Source of the DNA: Streptomyces morookaense
GTDB lineage: Bacteria > Actinomycetota > Actinomycetes > Streptomycetales > Streptomycetaceae
Assembly: GCF_013030945.1 (NCBI RefSeq)
Contig: NZ_JABBXF010000004.1
Location: 62,001-126,000 of the forward strand
Length of the DNA stretch: 64,000 nt
Reading direction: 5' to 3'
The notes under the pieces: generated by a model
What the model saw: the letters and a program-made list of their open reading frames with translations, nothing else
Told to the model about the DNA's origin: nothing
The model's database searches: none
Position numbers and translations under genes: made by a program
Part shown: positions 52,705 through 61,266 of the stretch, piece after piece
How positions within the stretch are numbered: position 1 is the stretch's first letter
Layout: each line of letters begins with the position of its first letter

Positions 52705-54107
52705 GGCACCCGGCGGCCGGCCGCCGCCCGCGTCGCCAGCAGGGTGCTCGACCGCCCGTCCACGTACGGCAACAGCACGGCCTGCCCGCCCCATGCGGAC
52801 AACTGCGCGGCCTCCGGCATCTGTTCCACCGAGTAGTCGCCGCCCTTCACCCAGACGTGCGGACGCAGCCGGTCCACCACCTGTTCCGGGGTGTCCTCGT
52901 CGAAGGCGACGACGGCATCCACGCACTGCAGGGCCCGCAGCACCCGGATGCGGTCGGGCAGCGGGTTGACGGGCCGGGACGGTCCCTTGCGGCGCCGTAC
53001 CGACGTGTCCGAGTTGAGGCAGACGATCAGGCAGTCGCCGATGCCCCGGGCCTGCTGGAGCATGCTGACGTGCCCGGCGTGCAGCAGGTCGAAGCAGCCT
53101 CCCGCCGCGACGACCGTGCCCCCGGCCGCCCGGACGCGCCGGGCCAGCTCGATGCCGTCGTGGTCCGTGGCGGTTCCGTCCGCCCCGGGCCCGCGGTCCT
53201 CGTCCGGGAGCGGGCTGCGGACGGCGGTGGAGGCCCCGCCCTCGGCCACGTACCGGCCCGCCGCCGCCACCGCGCCCTGCACGGCCTCCGCGGGCAGGGC
53301 ACCGTCGCCCAGCAGTCCGGCGGCCGTGGCCGCGAAACAGTCCCCGGCCCCGCACGCGTCACCGCCGTACCGGGCGGCCGCCGGGACGAGGAGCGGGCTG
53401 TCCCCGTCGGACAGCAGCGCTCCCCGCGCGCCCAGGGTGACCGCAACCCCGGCCGCCTGCCAGCTCCGTACCAGTTCCGCCGCGATGCGGGCCGCCGTCT
53501 GCAGGTCGTCCCCGCCGGTGTTCCGGCCGATGAACCGGCGCGCCTCCTCGTCCGTGGGCGTCACCAGCCGCGTGCCCGGGACCGGCGGGCCGCCCCGCGG
53601 GTGCGGGTCCCACACCAGCGTGGTGCCCCGGGCGCGGGAGGCGAGCTCCCCGCGCAGAGCGTCGGCGGCGCCCCGCGCGTAGTCCGCGACGAGCACCGCC
53701 GCCGCCCCGGCCACGGCCCGGCGCGCCGCGTCGGCGGTGCCGGAGGCCCGGCCGGAGCCGCGGTCGAGCCGCACCACGGGTCTGCCGCCCGCCATGACCC
53801 GTGTCTTCTCGGGCAGTTCACCGTCGAGGGGGAGCGGCACCAGGGTCACGAGGGGTTCCAGGAGCGCCCGCACCTGCAGGCTCGCCGGGTCCGTGCCGAG
53901 TGCGGCGACGAGCGTGACGGGGCGTCCCCCGCGCGCGGCGAGATACGCGGCCAGCGCCGCGCCGCCCGGGCGGAGGTGCTCGGTGCAGCCGTCCAGGACG
54001 GGCACGGGGGCGTCCGGCGCGAGCCGCTCGGCCGTTCCCGTCAGATCCCGGTCGAGCAGTGCGTCCCCGACGACCACCAGGGGCGTCGTCCCGTGCGTGT
54101 CGTCCAT
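52701..54107 (-). CDS. hldE: Bifunctional heptose-7-phosphate kinase / heptose-1-phosphate adenylyltransferase
   Basis: This 468-residue fusion carries both activities. The N-terminal ribokinase-like kinase (~1-310) has PLVVVGDALLDRDLTG, GGAALAAYLAARGG and the catalytic YGGDACGAGDCFAATAAGLL. The C-terminal cytidylyltransferase-like domain (~335-468) has AAGGCFDLLHAGHVSMLQQA with the HxGH motif and KGPSRPVNPLPDRIRVL. It makes heptose-1,7-bisphosphate, then ADP-heptose after GmhB. The ATG at 54107 was chosen over one 9 bases earlier because spacing to AAGGGG is better. It is unusual to find full HldE in a Gram-positive, but such pathways occur in actinobacterial glycans. Confidence 0.92.
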   Translation of the reverse strand: MDDTHGTTPLVVVGDALLDRDLTGTAERLAPDAPVPVLDGCTEHLRPGGAALAAYLAARGGRPVTLVAALGTDPASLQVRALLEPLVTLVPLPLDGELPEKTRVMAGGRPVVRLDRGSGRASGTADAARRAVAGAAAVLVADYARGAADALRGELASRARGTTLVWDPHPRGGPPVPGTRLVTPTDEEARRFIGRNTGGDDLQTAARIAAELVRSWQAAGVAVTLGARGALLSDGDSPLLVPAAARYGGDACGAGDCFAATAAGLLGDGALPAEAVQGAVAAAGRYVAEGGASTAVRSPLPDEDRGPGADGTATDHDGIELARRVRAAGGTVVAAGGCFDLLHAGHVSMLQQARGIGDCLIVCLNSDTSVRRRKGPSRPVNPLPDRIRVLRALQCVDAVVAFDEDTPEQVVDRLRPHVWVKGGDYSVEQMPEAAQLSAWGGQAVLLPYVDGRSSTLLATRAAAGRRVP

Positions 54108-54123
54108 GGCCGGCATCCCCTTC

Positions 54124-54720
54124 TCACAGGCCCAGCGCGCTGTCGAAGGCGCCGCACATCAAGTGCACGGCCACCAGGTGCAGTTCCTGGACGTTCGCGG
54201 TGGAGCCGGCCTCCACGCACAGGGTCTCGTCGCCGGCCTCGGCGAGCGGGTTGGGCGCGGGGCCGGTCAGGGCCCACACCCGGGCGGCGGACTCGTGCCC
54301 GGCCGTGGCGGCGGACAGCAGGTTGGGGCTGGCGCCGCTGGTGGACATGAGGATCAGCACGTCGCCCGGCCGGGCGTGCGCCCGGACCTGCCGCGCGAAC
54401 AGCTCGTCCGCGCCGTAGTCGTTGACGATGGCGGTGCAGCTGGAGGTGTCGGTGTGCAGGGCGATCGCGGAGAACGGCGCCCGGTCCGTGCGGTAGCGGC
54501 CGACGAGTTCGGCGGTGAGGTGCTGGGCCTGGGCGGCGCTGCCGCCGTTGCCCGCCGCGAGCAGCCGGCCGCCCGCGGCCAGGGTCGCGGCCAGCCGCGC
54601 CCCCCACCGTTCGGCGGTGGCCGCCTGTTCGGCGCGGAAGTGTTCCAGGGCGGTGAGGAGGCGGCCGCAGTGGTCGCCGTGCGCCGTCGGGGCCGCGGGG
54701 CCGGTGCGGGTGGTCGTCAT
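54124..54720 (-). CDS. gmhA: Sedoheptulose-7-phosphate isomerase
   Basis: This 198-residue SIS-domain enzyme converts sedoheptulose-7-phosphate to D-glycero-manno-heptose-7-phosphate, the first step of nucleotide-heptose synthesis. It has AAGNGGSAAQAQHLTAELVG, HTDTSSCTAIVNDYGADELF and LILMSTSGASPNLLSAA, plus QELHLVAVHLMC near the end with the conserved Glu and His. GGAGGTG lies before the ATG, which overlaps the stop of the preceding GT4 gene. It lies 16 bp ahead of hldE. Confidence 0.93.
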   Translation of the reverse strand: MTTTRTGPAAPTAHGDHCGRLLTALEHFRAEQAATAERWGARLAATLAAGGRLLAAGNGGSAAQAQHLTAELVGRYRTDRAPFSAIALHTDTSSCTAIVNDYGADELFARQVRAHARPGDVLILMSTSGASPNLLSAATAGHESAARVWALTGPAPNPLAEAGDETLCVEAGSTANVQELHLVAVHLMCGAFDSALGL

Positions 54721-55937
54721 CGGGCACCTCCGGAGGGGACGGATACGGGGGCGGCGACCCAGTGGTAGACACTCTCCACGCCGTCCGCCACCCGGTCCCA
54801 GGTGAACCGGCGGAGCATGCGCGTCCGCCCGGCGTCGCCGAAGGCCGCCAGGCGTTCCGGGGCATCGAGCAGATCCCGTACGGCATCTGCGAGGAGATCG
54901 GGGCGGCCGGGCTCGACCAGCAGTCCCGTCTCGCCGTGGGCGACGGTGTCGCGGTGACCGCCGACGTCCGTGGCGACCACCGGCACGCCGCAGGCCATGG
55001 CTTCCAGCGGCACGATCCCGAACGGCTCGTAGACGGGGGTGCAGAGGACGATGTCGCTGCTGCGGATCAGTGCGGGCATGTCGTCGTGCGGCACGCTGCC
55101 CAGCAGCACCAGCCGGTCGGCGACGCCCAGATGCCGGGCGAGGCCCAGCAGCCGCATCGCCTCGGGGTCCTCCAGGACGCAGTCGCCGGGAGGCCCTCCT
55201 GCCACGAGCAGTTCGGCGTCGGGGATGCGGACCAGCGCGCGCAGGGCCAGGTCGACGCCCTTGCGTGCGACGAGCCTGCCGATCGTCAGCAGCCGGTACC
55301 GGGTCCGGCGGCCCGGGGTGAGGCAGATGCGGCCCCGCGCGGTGAAGTGGTCGGTGTCCACCCCGCACGGCACGACGGAGCACTGGTGGCCGGGGATGCC
55401 CATGGCCGTCAGTTCCCGGACCTCGTCCGAGCAGGTGGCCAGGACCCTGGCGCAGGACATGCCGATCCGCCGCTCGATGTCCGGGCGGCGGGGCGGACTG
55501 GTGTCGGCGTCGCCCTGGTGCCGCCGCTTGACGGTGCCCAGCGCGTGGTACGTCTGCACGACCGGCACCGTCAGGTGCGTGGTGGCCAGCAGCGCGGCGA
55601 GGCCGGACATCCAGAAGTGGGCGTGCGCCACCTCGGGCGGTTCCTGCTGCCAGCTGCGGGCGAGACAGGCCCCGAAGTAGGGCATGTGTTCGAGCAGTTC
55701 GTCCTTGGGCAGGGCCCGGGCGGGCCCGGCGCGGACGTGTTCGACCACCGCCCCGGACGGCATCGGCACCCTGTCCGGCAGCGCGTCGTCGTCCCGGCGG
55801 GTGTAGACGGTCACCTCGTGGCCCCGGCAGGCCAGCCGGTCCGCCAGGCGGGCGACGTACACGTTCTGCCCTCCCGCGTCCGCCCCGCCGAGCACGGCGA
55901 GCGGGCTCGCATGTTCCGACACCATGACGATCTTCAT
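54717..55937 (-). CDS. Glycosyltransferase family 4
   Basis: This 406-residue GT-B enzyme begins MKIVMVSEHASPLAVLGG and has ADAGGQNVYVARLADRLACRG, the pattern of MshA and sucrose-phosphate-synthase-like GT4s that use nucleotide-activated sugars. The donor-binding C-terminal half contains YEPFGIVPLEAMACGVPVVA with the EX7E glutamates. The ATG overlaps the stop of the preceding gene. The sugar and acceptor are unknown; glucose, GlcNAc or a heptose are all possible. Confidence 0.87.
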   Translation of the reverse strand: MKIVMVSEHASPLAVLGGADAGGQNVYVARLADRLACRGHEVTVYTRRDDDALPDRVPMPSGAVVEHVRAGPARALPKDELLEHMPYFGACLARSWQQEPPEVAHAHFWMSGLAALLATTHLTVPVVQTYHALGTVKRRHQGDADTSPPRRPDIERRIGMSCARVLATCSDEVRELTAMGIPGHQCSVVPCGVDTDHFTARGRICLTPGRRTRYRLLTIGRLVARKGVDLALRALVRIPDAELLVAGGPPGDCVLEDPEAMRLLGLARHLGVADRLVLLGSVPHDDMPALIRSSDIVLCTPVYEPFGIVPLEAMACGVPVVATDVGGHRDTVAHGETGLLVEPGRPDLLADAVRDLLDAPERLAAFGDAGRTRMLRRFTWDRVADGVESVYHWVAAPVSVPSGGAR

Positions 55938-56896
55938 CGGGTGACTTCCTTGAGCAGCCGGTCCCAGTCGTCGAGGAACCGCGCCAGGCCGTACCGCGCC
56001 AGCGCCGCGGCCCGCGCCGCCCGGCCGGTCTCGCGGGCCGATTCGGGCTCGGCGATGAAGCCGCGGACGGCGTCGTGCAGCACGTCGAGCCGGTTGGAGA
56101 CCACGCCCGCGCCCGCCGGGACGGCCTCGGCGACCTCCGTGGTCGCCAGGGCCACCACCGGCATGCCCAGATGCATGGCCTCGAGCAGCGACAGGCCCAG
56201 CGAGGTCCACCGCACCGGGTGCAGGTAGACCCGGCGCTCGGCCAGCGCGCGGTGCAGCCGGGACTGCGTCAGCTCCTGCCCGCGGCACCGTTCCTCCGCG
56301 AGGCCGAGGCGCTCGGCGAGGTGTTCGGTGCGCATGCCGAAGACGTCCAGCGGAGCCGCCCCGGAGAAGTAGCCGAGCAGGTCCGTGCCCGTCGTACGGC
56401 CGCGCCGCAGCGGCTCGTTGACCACGACGGCGGCCCGCTCCAGCCCGCCCGTCCACAGCGGTCCCGGGTCGACGATGCCGTGCTCGACGACGGCGGTGGG
56501 CGCCGGCCCGCAGTCCCACATCAGGCGGTTGAAGTGGGTGACGTGGACGATCGTCACCCCCGGCCGGTCGGCGGCCGGGTGCCGGGTGTCGGGCACCGGG
56601 CCGCCCGGCGCGTTGTGCTCCAGGTAGACCGTGGGCACGTCGGGACCGGGGCGCCGGCCCAGCCACTGCCGGGCCAGCTCGAACTCGTGCGGGCGCTGGA
56701 GGATCAGCAGGTCGACATCCGTCTCCCGCAGCCGCTCCGGGGGCAGTTCGACCACCGACTCGGGCCAGTCGAAGGTGGCGGCGCGGCCCAGCCCGTCGGG
56801 CCCGCGGTCCGGGGTGACCGGCACCAGGCAGGTGTGCGGACCCTGGACGAACGCCGTCGTCCACGAGCCGTGCACGTGCCACAGCAGGATCCTCAT
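55934..56896 (-). CDS. Glycosyltransferase (GT4-type, short)
   Basis: This 320-residue enzyme starts MRILLWHVHGSWTTAFVQG and contains VTIVHVTHFNRLMWDCGPAP and the donor-site region TSLGLSLLEAMHLGMPVVAL. The shortened N-terminal domain is normal for this subgroup found in actinobacterial glycan clusters. Both ends overlap neighbours by 4 bases (ATGA), so it is strictly part of the operon. Its specificity cannot be told from the sequence. Confidence 0.82.
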   Translation of the reverse strand: MRILLWHVHGSWTTAFVQGPHTCLVPVTPDRGPDGLGRAATFDWPESVVELPPERLRETDVDLLILQRPHEFELARQWLGRRPGPDVPTVYLEHNAPGGPVPDTRHPAADRPGVTIVHVTHFNRLMWDCGPAPTAVVEHGIVDPGPLWTGGLERAAVVVNEPLRRGRTTGTDLLGYFSGAAPLDVFGMRTEHLAERLGLAEERCRGQELTQSRLHRALAERRVYLHPVRWTSLGLSLLEAMHLGMPVVALATTEVAEAVPAGAGVVSNRLDVLHDAVRGFIAEPESARETGRAARAAALARYGLARFLDDWDRLLKEVTR

Positions 56897-57930
56897 GGCG
56901 TCCACTCCGTCCACTTCGCGAGGCCCGGGGCGCGCCCGGTGAGTTTCTCCACGGCGGCGAGGACGTCCTCGGGCGAGACCGTCCCCAGGCAGGGGTGCCC
57001 GACGACGGGGCAGACGCGGGCGCGCGTGCCCGCGCAGGCGGCCCCGGCGTCCCCGAGCAGCACGTGCGGCACCCCGAACGGTGCCCATCGCTCGGCCGGC
57101 ACCACGGGGGCGAAGAGCGACACCACGGGCGTGCCCACCGCGGCCGCCAGGTGGGCCGGCCCGGTGTTGCCGACGACGGCGGCGGCCGCGCGGGCGAGCA
57201 CCCCTGCCAGCTCCGCCGAACCGGTGCGGCCGCCCAGGTCGAGGGCCGCCCCGTTGGCGACGGAGGCCGTCAGCCCGCGCTCGCCGGGCCCGCCGGTGAC
57301 CACGGCCCGGTACCCGGCCCGCTGCAGCAGCCGCACGGTGGCGGCATACCGCTCCTGCCCCCACCGGCGGGCCGGCACCGCCGCGCCGGGATGCACCACG
57401 ACGTAGCCGTCCTCGCCGGCCGGACAGCCCCCGGCGGGCGGCCGGCGCACGGCGAGCCGCCCGTCGTCGCCTTCCGGCAACGGGAACCCCGCGGCCTCCG
57501 CGAGGTCGAGCGCGGCCTCCACCTCGTGCCGGTGCGGCCTCCGTTGATGACGAACGTCCAGCAACGCACCCGGATAGTCCTCGCAGTCGGCGGCGAGCCG
57601 CGCCACACCGGCCAGCCGCAGCAGCAGGGCCAGCGGCAGCGGGCTCTGATGGAACGAGGTCAGGACGAGGGCCACGTCGGGCGGGTCCTGCGCCAGGCGC
57701 TCGACGAGCCGCGCCACGTCCGACGCCACGACCGGCGGCGGCTCGAAACCCACCCACGGCGCGTCCCACACGACCACGTCGTCCACACCGGGCAGCATCC
57801 GTGCCGCCGGGGCGCCGAGCGGCCCGCACAGCAGCGTCACGCGATCGGCCCGCGCGGCGACGGCCCGCACGGCCGGCCCGGCGAGCAGGACATCGCCGAA
57901 GCTGTCCAGCCGCGCCACCAGGGCTTTCAC
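56893..57930 (-). CDS. Glycosyltransferase family 9 (heptosyltransferase-like)
   Basis: This 345-residue GT9 starts (GTG) with KALVARLDSFGDVLLAGPAV. Its central motif is EDGYVVVHPGAAVPARRWGQ, and its donor-site motif is AVVGNTGPAHLAAAVGTPVVSLF. GT9 enzymes use ADP-heptose, which this operon can supply. The GTG overlaps the GmhB stop. It may add the first heptose, while the GT9 at 51751-52704 acts later; the order is not known. Confidence 0.88.
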   Translation of the reverse strand: MKALVARLDSFGDVLLAGPAVRAVAARADRVTLLCGPLGAPAARMLPGVDDVVVWDAPWVGFEPPPVVASDVARLVERLAQDPPDVALVLTSFHQSPLPLALLLRLAGVARLAADCEDYPGALLDVRHQRRPHRHEVEAALDLAEAAGFPLPEGDDGRLAVRRPPAGGCPAGEDGYVVVHPGAAVPARRWGQERYAATVRLLQRAGYRAVVTGGPGERGLTASVANGAALDLGGRTGSAELAGVLARAAAAVVGNTGPAHLAAAVGTPVVSLFAPVVPAERWAPFGVPHVLLGDAGAACAGTRARVCPVVGHPCLGTVSPEDVLAAVEKLTGRAPGLAKWTEWTP

Positions 57931-58556
57931 CGGGGACCACCGTCCCGGGTCCCCGGCTCCTCGTCGTGGACGGTGCACCCGGCGTCCGGCAGGTCGTCCG
58001 CCTCCCCCTGTCCGTCCCCCACCCCCCGCCCCCCGTCGAGAACGGTGCGCACCGCAGCCGGCAGATCATGTGCCGACCGGGGCGCCCGGTCCACCTCCTC
58101 GGTCCGGGTGATCGGTGTCGGGACCAGCACTCCCGCCGCCCCGGCCGCTGCCGCCGCCTCCATGTCGCTGCCGATGTCGCCGATCAGTACGCAGTCCGCG
58201 GGTGCCACGTCCAGCAGCCGGGCGGCCTCCAGGACCAGTCCGGGGGCCGGCTTGCGGCAGGCACAGCCCTCGGCCGGGTCGTGCGGGCAGACCGCCCATA
58301 CGTCGAACGGGCCGAGGAGCTCCTCCACCCGGGCGTTCACGCTCCATACCTGAGCGGGCGTCAGCAGTCCCCGGCCGATTCCCGACTGGTTGGTGACCAC
58401 GCCGGTGCGCACGCGCAGGCGGCGCAGCAGTGCGAGGGAGCGGCGGACGCCCGGCAGGGGCACGACCCGTGCGGGGTCGCCGTTGTACGGCACGTCCTCG
58501 ACCAGTGTGCCGTCCCGGTCGAACAGCACGACGGCGGGCAGGGCGCGGCCGCTCAT
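57927..58556 (-). CDS. gmhB: D,D-heptose 1,7-bisphosphate phosphatase
   Basis: This 209-residue HAD phosphatase removes the 7-phosphate between the two HldE steps. It has the nucleophile motif VVLFDRDGTLVEDVPYNGDP, then VVTNQSGIGRGLLTP, and CPHDPAEGCACRKPAPGL with the GmhB zinc-binding Cys/His residues. The Asp pair is in VLIGDIGSDMEAAAAAG. About 25 acidic, Gly-rich residues extend beyond the usual end. The ATG overlaps the stop of the GT2 gene. Confidence 0.92.
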   Translation of the reverse strand: MSGRALPAVVLFDRDGTLVEDVPYNGDPARVVPLPGVRRSLALLRRLRVRTGVVTNQSGIGRGLLTPAQVWSVNARVEELLGPFDVWAVCPHDPAEGCACRKPAPGLVLEAARLLDVAPADCVLIGDIGSDMEAAAAAGAAGVLVPTPITRTEEVDRAPRSAHDLPAAVRTVLDGGRGVGDGQGEADDLPDAGCTVHDEEPGTRDGGPR

Positions 58557-59566
58557 GACGCCGGGCCTCTCCGTGCGGATGCCGGCAGCGGCTGCCCCCC
58601 ACGGTGGTGCCAGGCGCCGCGGAGCCGGTGCCAGACGGCCAGCGGCGGGATGGCGACGCTCGTGACCACCATGGCCGCGACCTCGCGGGGAGTACGGGGG
58701 CCGGCCGATATCCGGGTCCACGCGAACTCGGCGGTCCCCAGCGCCCAGCCGAGCCCCAGCGCCGCGCTCGGGCCCGGGCGCCGGGCCAGGGCGAGCACCG
58801 CCGCCGCGGCCCCGGCCGCGGTGACGGCCGCGTGCCGCCGCAGCCGCCCGCGTGGCGCTCCCGCCCGCTGCCACCAGTTCCGGCCGTGCAGCCGCACCAT
58901 CAGGGCGTCGTCGGCGTTGCCCGCCTGCTGGCGCAGCGAGACCCACGGGTCGGAGGGCCGCACCGGGTGCCGGGTGACGCGTGCGCCCCGCTCCAGCACC
59001 CACCCCGCGGCCATGGCCCGCAGGGCCAGGTCGGCGTCCTCGCGGAAGGCCCGGGGGAACCGTTCGTCGAAGCCGCCCACGGCGGAGAGCACCGCCGTGC
59101 GGTAGGCCATGTCGGCCGTCGCCCACCAGGCACCGCCCAGGCCGGCGGTGTTGCGCTCCCAGTCGGTGGGCCGTCGGTCGGCGGGCAGGGGAACCTCCAG
59201 GAGGCCCTGCACTCCACCGACATTCGACGGGGCGCCGCCCAGGTCGGCTTCCAGCTTCGTCCGCCAGGCGGGCGTCACCCGCACGTCGTCGTCGAGGAAG
59301 ACCACCCACGGCGCGGAGACCGCCCGCCAGCCCGTGTTGCGCGCCGCCGCCGGCCCCCGGCCGCCGCTGTGCAACAGGCGTGCCACGTCCTGCAGTTGGC
59401 CCAGCGCCGCCAGATCCAGTGGCGGACGCGTATCCGGGCGGTCGTCCACGACGACCACCTCGCGCGGTCCGGGGCCCACCGAATCGGCCAGCGCCGCGAG
59501 GCAGCGGGCGAGGCAGGGGCGTCCCACGGTGGGGATGACGACCGCGTATGCGGGGGAGGCGGTCAT
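58553..59566 (-). CDS. Glycosyltransferase family 2
   Basis: This 337-residue GT-A enzyme has VVIPTVGRPCLARCLAAL near the start, the VVVVDDRP motif, the metal-binding VVFLDDDVRVTPAW and the catalytic region GFDERFPRAFREDADLALRA. A hydrophobic, Ala-rich segment (AAVTAAGAAAAVLALARR and ALGLGWALGTAEFAW) near the end suggests membrane association. GGAGGC precedes the ATG. It overlaps the carbamoyltransferase stop and the gmhB start, both as ATGA. Confidence 0.86.
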   Translation of the reverse strand: MTASPAYAVVIPTVGRPCLARCLAALADSVGPGPREVVVVDDRPDTRPPLDLAALGQLQDVARLLHSGGRGPAAARNTGWRAVSAPWVVFLDDDVRVTPAWRTKLEADLGGAPSNVGGVQGLLEVPLPADRRPTDWERNTAGLGGAWWATADMAYRTAVLSAVGGFDERFPRAFREDADLALRAMAAGWVLERGARVTRHPVRPSDPWVSLRQQAGNADDALMVRLHGRNWWQRAGAPRGRLRRHAAVTAAGAAAAVLALARRPGPSAALGLGWALGTAEFAWTRISAGPRTPREVAAMVVTSVAIPPLAVWHRLRGAWHHRGGQPLPASARRGPAS

Positions 59567-61218
59567 GTCGCCTCCAGTGCCGCCGCGAAGGCCCGGCCCC
59601 GCCGCACCGCGTACGGGCCGATCGCCAGCAGGTCCACCGGCGCCGAGCCGAAGCACTCCAGCGCGTCCCGGGGATCGTCGACCATGGGCCGGCCGGCCGT
59701 GTTGAGGCTGGTGTTGACGACGACGGGCAGTCCCGTGCGCTGCTCGAAGGCGGCCAGCATCCGCGCCACCAGCGGCTCCTGCGCCGGGTCGACCGTCTGG
59801 ACCCGCGCGGTCCCGTCCACGTGGACCACCGCCGGGATCCGCTCCCGCCACGGCCGTGCCACGCGGTGCACGAAGAGCATGTACGGGCTGGGAAGGGGCC
59901 CTTCGAAGATGTCCGGCGCGCGGTCCGCCACGACCATCGGGGCCACCGGCCGGAACTCCTCCCGTCCCTTGACGTGGTTGAGTCGCTCCAGGTTCTCGGC
60001 CCGCCCCGGATGCGCCAGCAGGGAACGGTGCCCGAGTGCCCGGGGCCCGTACTCGCTGCGCCCCTGGAACCAGGCCACGATGCCGTCCCGGGCCAGCTCC
60101 TCGGCCACGGCCTCGGCGATGTCCGCGGGCCGCTCGTACGGCACGTGCGCCCGGTCCAGCCAGGCCCGCAGTTCGTCGTCCGACCACTCCCGCCCCAGGT
60201 CGGCGCCCTCCATCGGGTCGGGCAACCGGCCGCCGGACGCGGCGAGTTGAAGCGCACCCCCCAGCGCGGTGCCGGCGTCGCCGGATGCGGGCTGCACCCA
60301 TATGCGGCGGAACGGCCCCTCGGCGGCGATGCGCGAGTTGGCCACGCAGTTGAGGGCCACCCCGCCGGCCATGGCGAGCGACTCGGCCCCCGTGCGCCCG
60401 TGCAGCCACCGCACCAGGTCGAGGAGGACCTCCTCCAGGCAGGCCTGCGTGCTGGCGGCCAGGTCCGCGTGGTCCTGCGTCCACCCCTCCTCCGGTCCGC
60501 GCGGCTCGGTGTACGCGGTCCACGGCACGGCATGCGCCACGAAGCCGCCGTCGCCCGTCGCCCGCACATGGGTGCGCAGCTCTTCCAGGAACCGCGGTTT
60601 GCCGTAGGCCGCCAGCGCCATCACCTTGTACTCGTCACTGCTGCGCAAGAAGCCCAGGTGCTCGGTCAGTTCCTCGTAGAGCAGCCCCAGCGAGGACGGG
60701 AGTTCCTGGGCGGCCAGCACCTCCAGGTCGCCGCCCCGGTATACCCCGGCGAGGTGCGAGGCGCATTCCCCGCGCCCGTCCAGCACCAGGACGGCACTGT
60801 CGCGGTACGGCCCCGCCAGGGCCGCGGAGGCCGCGTGGGCGACGTGGTGCGGGACGAACCGGACCTGCTCCGCGTCCAGCCCCGGCAGGGCCTCCGCCAG
60901 GAAGGAAGGGGCCTCCTCGGCATAGGTCTGGCGCAGTGCGTCCCAGGGGTCGTCCAGCCCGAGCGACAGGGCCGGCCGGGCCAGCGCCGGGTCGTAGGAG
61001 AAGGTCACCGCATCGAGGTCGGCCGGGCGCAGTCCGGCACGCTCCAGGCACCAGGCCGCGGAGCGGACCGGCTGTTCCCAGGCTGCGAAGGGGACGGGCC
61101 GCTTCCCGTGCTTGCGCCGCGAGAACCGCTCCTCCTCCGCGGCGGCGACGATCCGCCCGTCGACGACCAGGGCGGCGGCGGGGTCGTGGAAAAGGGCGTT
61201 GACTCCGAGGATGCGCAT
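59563..61218 (-). CDS. O-carbamoyltransferase (NodU/TobZ family)
   Basis: This 551-residue enzyme transfers a carbamoyl group from carbamoyl phosphate to a hydroxyl, usually on a sugar. The N-terminal Kae1-like domain has ILGVNALFHDPAAALVVDG, the metal site VPHHVAHAASAALAG and LDGRGECASHLAGVYRGG. The C-terminal YrdC-like domain has REEFRPVAPMVVADRA and VVNTSLNTAGRPMVDDPRDAL. The ATG follows a GGAG site. It is 48 bp after the epimerase gene and heads the tightly overlapped gene run. Its product is probably a carbamoylated glycan unit. Confidence 0.92.
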   Translation of the reverse strand: MRILGVNALFHDPAAALVVDGRIVAAAEEERFSRRKHGKRPVPFAAWEQPVRSAAWCLERAGLRPADLDAVTFSYDPALARPALSLGLDDPWDALRQTYAEEAPSFLAEALPGLDAEQVRFVPHHVAHAASAALAGPYRDSAVLVLDGRGECASHLAGVYRGGDLEVLAAQELPSSLGLLYEELTEHLGFLRSSDEYKVMALAAYGKPRFLEELRTHVRATGDGGFVAHAVPWTAYTEPRGPEEGWTQDHADLAASTQACLEEVLLDLVRWLHGRTGAESLAMAGGVALNCVANSRIAAEGPFRRIWVQPASGDAGTALGGALQLAASGGRLPDPMEGADLGREWSDDELRAWLDRAHVPYERPADIAEAVAEELARDGIVAWFQGRSEYGPRALGHRSLLAHPGRAENLERLNHVKGREEFRPVAPMVVADRAPDIFEGPLPSPYMLFVHRVARPWRERIPAVVHVDGTARVQTVDPAQEPLVARMLAAFEQRTGLPVVVNTSLNTAGRPMVDDPRDALECFGSAPVDLLAIGPYAVRRGRAFAAALEAT

Positions 61219-61266
61219 GGCGTGCTCCGTCGTTCGGTGAGGCGGCTGCTCCGACACCGCTGGGCG

